From contig CAYQUO010000024.1 in the NCBI GenBank assembly GCA_964420835.1, positions 1 through 38,202 on the forward strand: DNA of 38,202 nt. Reading direction: 5' to 3'. The position numbers and the translations under genes were made by a program. The notes beneath the pieces are model-generated. The model saw only the letters and a list, made by a program, of their open reading frames with translations. It ran no database searches and was not told the origin of the DNA. The stretch comes from CAYQUO01 sp964420835. GTDB lineage: Bacteria > Chloroflexota > Anaerolineae > Anaerolineales > Anaerolineaceae. Numbering within the stretch: the first letter of the stretch is position 1; every line of letters starts with the position of its first letter. Below are positions 1-7,215 of this stretch, piece by piece.

Positions 1-132
1 CATGGCTGATCATCTCTCTCTTTTACCAGTTCTATGGATTTTTGATACAGTAACGGCGAATTTTGCCACGACTTTGCAAACTTGTTAAGTCCAACGCCGT
101 TCCAGGCCCGGTTTATGGCCTGCAAACTGTCT
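1..132. other. Region downstream of dnaA, no gene assigned
   Basis: This stretch follows the dnaA stop codon on the minus strand. It holds one short hairpin (CAGGCC at 103-108 paired with GGCCTG at 117-122) without a T-run, so it is not a convincing terminator. Minus-strand ATG codons near positions 13 and 3, preceded by a purine-rich run, could begin a neighbouring gene outside the window, but too little is present to decide. Confidence 0.3.
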
Positions 133-1461
133 TCAGATTCCCGGCAGCGGGCTGTAAAGTTGTTCGCGCACCTGGATCACCTGGCGGCGCAACCGGTCAT
201 CCCGCTCGATCAGATCGGCCACCTTGTCGCAGGCATACATCACGGTGGTGTGGTCCCGCCCGCCCAGCGTTTCGCCAATCTGCAGCAACGAGGCATTTGC
301 CTCTTCCCGCAACAGGTACATGGCCACCTGGCGCGGCAGGGCCACCTCGCGCGAGCGGTTGCGCCCCAACAACTGGTCGGCTGTCAGCCCAAAGACCCTG
401 GAGACAGCCGCCAGGACTTGGTTTGGGTTGACAGAACGTTGCCGGGGCATCAGGTCGGTAAGCGCCGTCTGCACCAGCTGGCTGGTCAGTTCCAGGCCGC
501 TCAGGTCGGCATAGGCGGTCACCCGGTTGTAGGCGCCCTCCAGTTCCCGGATGTTGGTCTGGAAAAGGCGGGCGATCTGCTCGAGGATGACGGGGGGTAT
601 CTGCCTGCCGAAACGCTCAGCCCGTGACTTCAGGATGGCAATGCGCGTTTCCAGGTCCGGCGGTTGGATGTCCACGATGAGGCCCATTTCAAAGCGTGAA
701 CGTAGCCGCTCTTCAAGGGTGACCATGGCCTTGGGCGGCCGGTCCGAGGAGATGATGATCTGCTTGTCCTGTCGGTGCAGGGTGTTAAATGTATGGAAAA
801 ATTCCTCCTGCGTGGATTCCTTGCCGGCGATGAAGTGGATGTCGTCCACCATCAACACGTCTATGCTGCGGTAGCGGTCGCGAAAGGCGGAATTGTTGTG
901 CTTCTGAATGGAATTAATGAAGTCGTTCGTGAATTCTTCCGAGGAAACGTAGAGCACACGCAGCCCCTTGCGGGCGGTGCAGTTGCCCACGGCATTCAGC
1001 AGGTGTGTCTTTCCCAGGCCCACTCCGCCGTAAACAAAGAGCGGGTTATAGGCGTGGGCCGGGTTCTCGGCCACATTCAAACAGGCGGCATGCGCCAGCC
1101 GGTTGGAGGAGCCAACGATGAAGGTTTCAAACGTGTAACGCGGGTTGATGCAGGCTGGAAGTGGTGCAGCCGCTTCCGGTTCACTGGCCGCTTCCTCGGC
1201 AGCGGGCTCAAGCTCCCGCTGTCCGACAATAAAACGGACGGATTGGGGGCTTCCCAGTAATCCGCTCAGGATCCGATTGACCGTGTTGGTGAGGCGATCC
1301 GCCAGCCAGTCGCGGGCGTAGGTGTTCTTCACGCCAATGACGAAGCAGCCGTCCCGGTGCTCCAGCATTTCGGCACTGCTTACCCAGGTGTCAAAGGAAG
1401 CCTTCGGCATCTCTGCCTGCAATTGTCCAAGGGCAGCCTGCCAGGCCTGCAAGGGAATCAC
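133..1461 (-). CDS. dnaA: Chromosomal replication initiator DnaA
   Basis: DnaA is the AAA+ ATPase that binds DnaA boxes at the origin and melts DNA to start replication. At 442 residues it has the usual family length. Domain I spans about residues 1-80, followed by a short Glu/Ala-rich linker (about 81-100). The AAA+ core has Walker A GGVGLGKT (145-152) and Walker B LMVDD (203-207). The C-terminal helix-turn-helix domain IV contains the GRDHTTV signature that contacts DnaA boxes. The usual partners dnaN, recF and gyrB are not next to it: the upstream neighbour on the same strand is a HIT hydrolase, after a 533-bp gap. Downstream sequence is cut by the window edge. The identification is secure. 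Confidence 0.98.
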   Translation of the reverse strand: MIPLQAWQAALGQLQAEMPKASFDTWVSSAEMLEHRDGCFVIGVKNTYARDWLADRLTNTVNRILSGLLGSPQSVRFIVGQRELEPAAEEAASEPEAAAPLPACINPRYTFETFIVGSSNRLAHAACLNVAENPAHAYNPLFVYGGVGLGKTHLLNAVGNCTARKGLRVLYVSSEEFTNDFINSIQKHNNSAFRDRYRSIDVLMVDDIHFIAGKESTQEEFFHTFNTLHRQDKQIIISSDRPPKAMVTLEERLRSRFEMGLIVDIQPPDLETRIAILKSRAERFGRQIPPVILEQIARLFQTNIRELEGAYNRVTAYADLSGLELTSQLVQTALTDLMPRQRSVNPNQVLAAVSRVFGLTADQLLGRNRSREVALPRQVAMYLLREEANASLLQIGETLGGRDHTTVMYACDKVADLIERDDRLRRQVIQVREQLYSPLPGI

Positions 1462-1994
1462 CGGCTATCTTCCTCCGATCTGTAATGATGCCGTCATGGT
1501 GAACTTAAGCCCCTCCCTGCCCCGTTGCGCGGGCGTAATTTATGGATGATTTTGCTGGGTACTTCCTGGAACTCAGCCGGCGATGTGCCAACTGCTATGG
1601 GAACATTTTAGCAAAAAGGCTGGCTTGGAACAAGATGAATCCCCTACGGTTGCCTAAAAGAATCGGAATCTTTAAGAAATTGGAATGTTAAAAAAAGTTT
1701 GCCAACACACCACCCTTTTCGGGCAGCCCTGATCAATTTGCCAGGTATGGGTGGAGAAGTCTGAAAAACCACCCCCAGATATGGCGGTAGAACGCGGTTA
1801 GAACACCGTTGGCGGTTCAATCTTGCGTGGTTAACTTAAAATTCAAAAATTGTATTCGGTTTGTTGACAAAACCGCGTTAATGCCAATTTTGGAATCTGG
1901 CCCCAAAGCCAGCGCAGGGCCTGGTTTTGTCTTCCATTCAGCGCCACAAGGTGCTTCTCGTTCCTGTTGCCAGCCCGTCTTTGGGGGGAATAAC
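1462..1994. other. 533-bp intergenic region upstream of dnaA, possible oriC or dnaA control region
   Basis: No convincing gene is present. The region is visibly more AT-rich than its surroundings, notably about 1600-1720 and 1830-1900. It contains a near-tandem repeat GCGGTAGAAC (1784-1793) / GCGGTTAGAAC (1794-1804), and AACGCGGTT (1791-1799) recurs inverted as AACCGCGTT at 1871-1879. I found no exact DnaA box (TTATNCACA) on either strand; the closest match is CGTGGTTAA near 1826. Position beside dnaA makes it a candidate for replication or autoregulatory signals, but the sequence does not prove an origin. Confidence 0.35.
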
Positions 1995-2486
1995 TCAGGG
2001 AAACCGTGCCACCCAGGCGGAAAGCAGACGGCCATAACTGTCCTCCAGCGCTTCTGGCAGGACGCGGATCTGCCCGACAGAGGACATAAAATTGGTGTCG
2101 CCGGCCCAGCGCGGCACAAGGTGAAAGTGCAGGTGACTGGCGATCCCCGCACCGGCGGCCCTGCCCAGGTTGGCACCGATGTTAAAGCCCTCAGGCCGGT
2201 ATACGTCCTGGAGCACCAACTGGGCCTGGTTGATCATTTCCATCAGGTCTGCCCTGCAGGCACTGTCCAACTCTTCAAGTGCCGGAACGTGCGCAAAGGG
2301 CACCACCATCAGGTGCCCGCTGGTATAGGGGTAGCGGTTTAGAATGACGAATGATGACCTTCCCCGCACCAGAAGCAGTGTCTCTGGCCCATCTTTGGCC
2401 TTCAGTGCCTCACAAAAGATGCATTGGTCTTTGTTGTTTGCTTCCATAATGTACTTCATCCGCCATGGGGACCAGATCTGTTTCAT
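1995..2486 (-). CDS. HIT-family nucleotide hydrolase (Ap4A hydrolase/phosphorylase-like)
   Basis: HIT proteins hydrolyse or transfer nucleotides from substrates such as diadenosine polyphosphates in the cytosol. The histidine triad is plain near the C-terminus as HLHFHLVPRW (HxHxHxxP). The N-terminus IWSPWRMKYI plus CIFC is typical of the bacterial Ap4A-type branch, where the cysteines can form part of a zinc site. I place the start at the ATG giving MKQIWSPWR because AAGGG lies 9 bases upstream; the reading frame is also open to an upstream TTG at 2525. The gene lies divergent from the WD40 lipoprotein gene, with about 190 bp between them, and reads towards dnaA. The exact substrate cannot be told. 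Confidence 0.9.
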   Translation of the reverse strand: MKQIWSPWRMKYIMEANNKDQCIFCEALKAKDGPETLLLVRGRSSFVILNRYPYTSGHLMVVPFAHVPALEELDSACRADLMEMINQAQLVLQDVYRPEGFNIGANLGRAAGAGIASHLHFHLVPRWAGDTNFMSSVGQIRVLPEALEDSYGRLLSAWVARFP

Positions 2487-2673
2487 ATACGGCATCCCTT
2501 GCAGCTGGATTCCGTGCCTTTCCAACCGTTCGGTCGTTTCGCCTGGAAGGACACTGAATTATTTTAACCCATGCAGCCCCATCTGCAAAGAAACCAGCCG
2601 GGCATTTTTCCGGTTTCCAAACGATGTACAATAGAACCATGGTCAGCCACTTGCTGGCATGAAGGAGTGAAAC

Positions 2674-3768
2674 ATGGCCCATAAAAATCTCCCCTTGGGG
2701 TTCCTGTCTTTGGTTGCCCTGTTGGTTGTTGCCTGCATTTTCATCCCCAAACCTTCCCCTGTTTCTGCACCCAGGCCATCCTCCCCATTGGAAGAAGTCA
2801 CTGCAACACCACCAATTCAAACCGTTGCCAGCCCCACCCCCGGGATGGCGGAAATCGATCCGGAAAACGCCCCCCGCCTGCAAAAGGCCGTGGAGGCGGA
2901 CCTGCCGAATTGCCGGCGCCTCTTCTGGTCTCCGGATTCCAAAACCCTGGCTACGTTTTCAGGAAACGAGTTCATCCTGATGGACGGGCTAACCCTTCAG
3001 CGGATCGCAAACCTGTCACCGGATGGTGACAATGTGTTCATGGATTACTCCCCTGCCATGGGTGTGGCTGCCCTCAGCCCCAACCGGGAGGATGTCGAGC
3101 TGCGCGCGGCGTCCACCGGCGAACTTCTGAATGCCATTCACCCCGGGGCTCCCTTCAATAACATCTCCTTTTCCCCCGACGGCAGCCTGCTTTCCGTCGC
3201 CTCCATGGACGAATGGGCGGTGGGGCTGTGGGAGACCGGCAGCGGGAATTTAAGGCAGACCTTGCGCGGCTTCGAAACCGCCGCCCCGGTCTACTCGGCG
3301 GCCTTTGCCGGATCGAAATACCTCCTGTACATCGCCCGGGCCACCGCCCAGATGCAGGATATCGCCAGCGGGAGCATGCTGCCGGCCGTGTTCCACGAGG
3401 AGTTCATCGGCAGTACGGATTACAGCACTATGCTGGACCTGCTGGCCACCGGTGCCGCCGGCACCTATGAAGACACTTACAGCGGCCTGGTTACGCTCTG
3501 GGAACCGAAAACCGGCCAGGCCCGCAGCGTCTTTCGCAGCGATGACCGTGTTTCCTCCGCCCTCAGTTTCTCGCCGAACGGCCGCCTCCTGGCGGGCACA
3601 GCCGGGGAGGATATCCTGGTTTGGGACCTGGAGGGCAGGTCCCTGGCGGCCTCATTCCACGGTCACACCGAATCCGTTGCTGAACTGGCCTTCTCACCGG
3701 ACGGGCGCTCTTTGGCCTCCGCCGGATATGTGGATGGCAAGGTCAGGCTGTGGCGGGTCCTCCCCTGA
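2674..3768 (+). CDS. WD40-repeat-like lipoprotein
   Basis: This 364-residue protein starts with a lipoprotein signal peptide: hydrophobic residues 7-20 end in a lipobox-like VVAC, so Cys21 would be lipidated and the protein anchored on the outer face of the membrane. A Pro/Ser/Thr-rich linker (about 25-60) leads into a beta-propeller. At least three WD40-type blades are recognisable by SFSPDG/SFSPNG/AFSPDG followed by a W-containing strand (LWETGSG, VWDLEGR, LWRVLP); the last blade closes at the C-terminus. Such propellers bind partners and have no catalytic signature. The ATG is preceded by AAGGAGTG. It is a single-gene unit, divergent from the HIT gene, and ends just before a hairpin shared with the convergent peptidase. 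Its partner is unknown. Confidence 0.8.
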   Translation: MAHKNLPLGFLSLVALLVVACIFIPKPSPVSAPRPSSPLEEVTATPPIQTVASPTPGMAEIDPENAPRLQKAVEADLPNCRRLFWSPDSKTLATFSGNEFILMDGLTLQRIANLSPDGDNVFMDYSPAMGVAALSPNREDVELRAASTGELLNAIHPGAPFNNISFSPDGSLLSVASMDEWAVGLWETGSGNLRQTLRGFETAAPVYSAAFAGSKYLLYIARATAQMQDIASGSMLPAVFHEEFIGSTDYSTMLDLLATGAAGTYEDTYSGLVTLWEPKTGQARSVFRSDDRVSSALSFSPNGRLLAGTAGEDILVWDLEGRSLAASFHGHTESVAELAFSPDGRSLASAGYVDGKVRLWRVLP

Positions 3769-3802
3769 GCGCCCAATGGGTATTCCTACCTATCTATAAT
3801 AG

Positions 3803-3838
3803 AAGAGCATCCACCAGCGCGGTGGATGCTTTGTTCTA
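3803..3838. terminator. Hairpin between convergent genes, likely bidirectional terminator
   Basis: A perfect 10-bp stem AGCATCCACC (3806-3815) / GGTGGATGCT (3821-3830) with a 5-base loop lies between the ends of the WD40 lipoprotein gene and the convergent S9 peptidase gene. The T-runs are short on both sides (TTGTTCT on the plus side, CTTCTATT on the minus side), so efficiency is uncertain, but the position suits a shared terminator. Confidence 0.7.
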
Positions 3839-3861
3839 TCAAACCTGGCCGGAAATGCCGG

Positions 3862-5745
3862 TTATGGTGCGTAAACCACGTGCTCCAGTAAAAAGCGTTC
3901 CGTTTTCTGCAGGTAGTCAGCCAGCGTCTCCCGGCGGCGAAAGCCGTGCCCCTCGCCCTCGTAAACCTGGTAAAGCAGCGGAACTCCCCTGCCCTGCAGC
4001 GCCCGGGCAATATCGGCGGATTGGGCCGGCACCACCACCCGGTCCTCGCTGCCCTGGAAAATGGCCAGCGCATCCCGGATTCGTTCTGCGTGGTAAAGGG
4101 GTGACCATTCCCGGTATCGCTCCGCAGCCCCGGGCAGTTCCCCCACCAGCCGGTCCGTGTAATGCGATTCGAACTTGTGTGTGCCCATCTTGTCGGTGAA
4201 CAGGCTGCTCAAGCCGTACAGGCAGATGCCAGCCTTGAAGGTACCCGGGTGACGCACGAGGGCATTCAGCACGGTGTAACCGCCGGCACTGCCGCCGTGG
4301 ATCACCAGGCGGCCTGGGTTGGCCAGCCCGCGCTCCCCCAGCATCCGTGCAGCCCCCACGGCATCCTCCACGTCGGCTTCTCCCCAGCGCCCGTTCAGTG
4401 CCTGCAGGTACTTCCGCCCGTAACCGCTGCTGCCGCGGTAGTTCACTTCCATCCACCCATAGCCCCGGCTCGTGAAGTACAGCGCCTCGGGCAGGTACTT
4501 TAAGGGCACCTCCGAGTTGGGTCCGCCGTGGATGTGTACAATGGCTGGTGGTAGTCCGCTGCCGGCATATTGCGGGTTCGCCGGTGGATAAAACCGTCCG
4601 TGTACGGTCATTCCATCCGGCGCCGGCCATTCCAGTTCAAGCGGCTGGCTGAGGTATCCCTCTGGCACATTCTCGCCGTCCGAACGGGCTTCCACGTGCA
4701 GTTGCCTGCCATCCCAGCGCACCACACGGTCCGGTACGCAGGGTGCGGAGGCCAGGAAAGCCGCTTCCCTCCCGGTCGGTGAGACCGAGAGTTGCCACAG
4801 CCAGGTGTAAGGGGCGGTATCGATTTCTTCGGCACCTCCATCCAGGTGCACCTGCCACAGGCTGGCGTGACCACCGTAATTGCGGATGCTGAAAATGGTC
4901 TGGCTGTCACCGCTCCATCCATGGGTATGCTGTCCCTGGGTCCATGCAGGCGTGGCCAGAAGCAGGCGCTCGCCCTTCATTAATACACGTTCCGTGCCGC
5001 TGGCCATCTCCCGCAGCACCAGGCGGTCCCAATCCACGCCGCTGGAAATATAACTGAGCCAGCGCCCATCCGGTGAGAATTGCGGCTGCCAGGCCGGGGT
5101 GCCGGCATCGCCGGCAAGGCAGCGGACTTCTTCCACCCGCAGACCGGCGGCGGAGAACCGGCCCAGCATTAGGCGGGTGCCGTCCCAGGGCATGTTCGGG
5201 TGGTTCCATTCCACCCAGGCGATCCATTCCCCGCCGGGGTGCCATGCAGGTTGCATGTAAAAATCGGCACCAAAGACCAGTTTCTGTGGCCAGTGGCTTC
5301 CGCTGGCATCCACCACGGCCAGCAGGTCTTCGTGGCCGTCGCTAAAAACGTAGAGAATCCATTTTCCGTCCGGTGAGATGGCCGGCGAAGCAGCCCGTCC
5401 AAAAGGCGGTGTGATGGGCCGGGGTAGTTCCCGACCCAGCCCGCGCCGGTACAACCTGCCGTCGCCGGCTGTGTAAACCACCAGCCCGCCGGAGACCGTG
5501 AACTCGCCGCCCCCGTACCCCACACCGCCGCGCACGCCCTCGGCGCCGGTGAGGTCACGGCAGGCTCCTTCCGCCGGGCGCTGAACCAGCACCGCCAGGT
5601 CGGAGCGGCCTTCCAGCCACAGCAGCGACCTGCCGTCGCTGTCCCAGCGCACATCCTCCAGCCGCAGGCGGTCGCTCAGCACCCAGGGCCCCACCAGGCT
5701 GGGCCAACTGCCGAAAAGCCGGTTTTCACTGCTCGGTTCGTTCAT
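3862..5745 (-). CDS. S9-family serine peptidase (acylaminoacyl peptidase / dipeptidyl aminopeptidase-like)
   Basis: This 627-residue protein has the two-part layout of prolyl-oligopeptidase relatives: an N-terminal beta-propeller (about 1-370, with several SPDGRW/SPDGKW blade motifs) and a C-terminal alpha/beta-hydrolase. The nucleophile elbow is GGSAGG, the acidic residue lies in the EDRVVVP segment, and the catalytic His is in GEGHGF. HGGPN upstream forms the oxyanion region. No signal peptide is visible, so it should act in the cytosol on short peptides, cutting N-terminal residues or acyl-amino acids. A GGAGG ribosome site precedes the ATG. The thioredoxin gene ends 25 bp upstream on the same strand, suggesting co-transcription. 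Confidence 0.92.
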   Translation of the reverse strand: MNEPSSENRLFGSWPSLVGPWVLSDRLRLEDVRWDSDGRSLLWLEGRSDLAVLVQRPAEGACRDLTGAEGVRGGVGYGGGEFTVSGGLVVYTAGDGRLYRRGLGRELPRPITPPFGRAASPAISPDGKWILYVFSDGHEDLLAVVDASGSHWPQKLVFGADFYMQPAWHPGGEWIAWVEWNHPNMPWDGTRLMLGRFSAAGLRVEEVRCLAGDAGTPAWQPQFSPDGRWLSYISSGVDWDRLVLREMASGTERVLMKGERLLLATPAWTQGQHTHGWSGDSQTIFSIRNYGGHASLWQVHLDGGAEEIDTAPYTWLWQLSVSPTGREAAFLASAPCVPDRVVRWDGRQLHVEARSDGENVPEGYLSQPLELEWPAPDGMTVHGRFYPPANPQYAGSGLPPAIVHIHGGPNSEVPLKYLPEALYFTSRGYGWMEVNYRGSSGYGRKYLQALNGRWGEADVEDAVGAARMLGERGLANPGRLVIHGGSAGGYTVLNALVRHPGTFKAGICLYGLSSLFTDKMGTHKFESHYTDRLVGELPGAAERYREWSPLYHAERIRDALAIFQGSEDRVVVPAQSADIARALQGRGVPLLYQVYEGEGHGFRRRETLADYLQKTERFLLEHVVYAP

Positions 5746-5770
5746 TCAGGCTCCCTCCGCAGCCAACCCG

Positions 5771-6106
5771 TCAGGGTGCCGGCGGCAGGTGGGGTGCAAA
5801 GGCATCGCTGATGCGCCGGGCTGGCATATAACCCATCAGGCGGGCCTTCTCCTGCCCGTCAACGAACAGGATCAGGGTCGGCAGGCTCATCACCTGGAAA
5901 CGTGCGGCCAGCCCGGGCTCCATGTCGGTGTTCACCTGGTACAGGCTCACCCGTTCGCCCCACTCCTGGTGCAGGGTCTCCAGTTCCGGCTCAAGCCGCC
6001 GGCAGGGCCCGCACCATGCGGCCCCAAAGTCCAGCACCACCGCTCCGGGCGCTCCCAGCACCTCGTCGAGAAATGTTCCCTGTCCTTCCGGGTTGGATCC
6101 ATCCAT
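5771..6106 (-). CDS. Thioredoxin
   Basis: A 111-residue single-domain thioredoxin with the redox-active site WCGPC (about residues 31-35) and the cis-proline loop SLPTL. It reduces disulfides in cytosolic partners. There is no signal peptide or membrane anchor. The ATG has AGGAGG a few bases upstream. It probably forms a two-gene unit with the following S9 peptidase (25-bp gap). Whether it is the main housekeeping thioredoxin cannot be judged from this window. Confidence 0.95.
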   Translation of the reverse strand: MDGSNPEGQGTFLDEVLGAPGAVVLDFGAAWCGPCRRLEPELETLHQEWGERVSLYQVNTDMEPGLAARFQVMSLPTLILFVDGQEKARLMGYMPARRISDAFAPHLPPAP

Positions 6107-6181
6107 TGTAATTCCTCCTCAATTACCAGTAAGATTCCTGCCAGCCAGTATAGCATAAAGGCAACTTTCAGGGCTGAAATG

Positions 6182-6213
6182 AAAACGGCTGGACGGGGTT
6201 GCCCGCCCAGCCG
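6182..6213 (-). terminator. Rho-independent terminator after the lipoprotein gene
   Basis: Read on the minus strand, CGGCTGG pairs with CCAGCCG (6207-6213 with 6186-6192), extended by a CGGG/CCCG block across one bulge, and is followed by TTTTCATTT. It lies about 20 bp beyond the lipoprotein stop codon. The plus-strand side is also T-rich. Confidence 0.75.
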
Positions 6214-6233
6214 CATTGGTTTTTCCGCCTCAC

Positions 6234-7049
6234 CTATGGGTTGTCGCCAATGCCATCGTAGGGCTGGTCGTACCCGTACCAGGGATCCCAGGGGTGGGCT
6301 TCGCCCCAGTCACGGCATTTCAGGTTGGCAGGCTCGGGCCACTCGCCGGCATAGCACAACTTGGGGATCCAGCCCCGTTTGTAAATGATTGCCTGGTTGC
6401 TCACCTCCTGGCCTTCCGCCGTGGAAACAGTGGTCTTGTACTCGATCGACCAGAAGGGTGGGTCAATAACATACGGTTGTCGAACAACGGCATAGACGAT
6501 GTTGGGGTTGTTGGTGGTTGGTGTCATCTCGGTGTCGATGAAGGGATAGTTGGCCAGGTCGTGGATCTTCAGTTTCACACCCTTGGGGGCCGGGCTGCCA
6601 AAATCGTAGGTGAAGGCGCAATAGAGCGATTCGATGATCAGCGTTGGCTTGCCGTCCACCAGCATGATCCTTTTCGCATCCGGCTGCATGGTGCCGTCCG
6701 CTTTTAGGCTCGTCAGGTCCTCCTTTTTAATCTCCGGCAGACACCAGGCCTGGAAGGCGTTCACGAATGGCGCCCCGGTGGAGGTCGCGGTCGGCCCCCC
6801 GGCCTGCACCGCCTGTACCGCCTGTGTGGGCTCCGGGGTGGCTGGTTCGGGTGTGGCTGTAACCACCTTTTCCACCACCTGTTCCACCACAACCGTTTGC
6901 TCAACGATCCGGGTGACCTCGACCAACTGGGTGATCACAGCCGGGGCGGCCGTCTCCGTTGAGGCAGCCGGGGTGCATGCGCCCAGGCTCAGAACAAGGA
7001 CAGGCAGAGGCAAGAGGAGCCACTTCTTGAACTTTGCGAATTTTTTCAT
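6234..7049 (-). CDS. Lipoprotein of unknown function with Val/Glu-rich stalk
   Basis: This 271-residue protein has a type II signal peptide: a KKFAKFKKW basic start, a hydrophobic core and the lipobox LGAC, placing lipidated Cys25 at the start of the mature protein. Residues about 40-80 form a repetitive valine/glutamate segment (VEVTRIVEQ, VVEQVVEKVV) followed by TATPEPATPEP. This stalk type is common in Anaerolineae-like lipoproteins. The remaining about 170 residues show no family I recognise; aromatic and Pro-rich blocks suggest a beta-rich extracellular domain. An AGGAGG site lies 10 bases before the ATG, and a terminator follows, so it is likely monocistronic. Function unknown. Confidence 0.75.
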   Translation of the reverse strand: MKKFAKFKKWLLLPLPVLVLSLGACTPAASTETAAPAVITQLVEVTRIVEQTVVVEQVVEKVVTATPEPATPEPTQAVQAVQAGGPTATSTGAPFVNAFQAWCLPEIKKEDLTSLKADGTMQPDAKRIMLVDGKPTLIIESLYCAFTYDFGSPAPKGVKLKIHDLANYPFIDTEMTPTTNNPNIVYAVVRQPYVIDPPFWSIEYKTTVSTAEGQEVSNQAIIYKRGWIPKLCYAGEWPEPANLKCRDWGEAHPWDPWYGYDQPYDGIGDNP

Positions 7050-7215
7050 AACTTCATCAACCTCCTGGATGGCCGGGCGAAACCAACTCCGACAGCCATT
7101 CCAAACATCCTCTCTTCAGCATATGACCAGCAGCGTATGTTCAACCGGTTAATGGAGGTTAGTCTATCACGATTCACCAGGATTTGGGGCGGGAATTTTT
7201 TCAGCCGGTTTGCCG

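Noticed and set aside
1..13. Start of a further minus-strand gene after dnaA
   Set aside because: ATG codons are present behind a purine-rich run, but only a few codons fit in the window, so nothing can be concluded.
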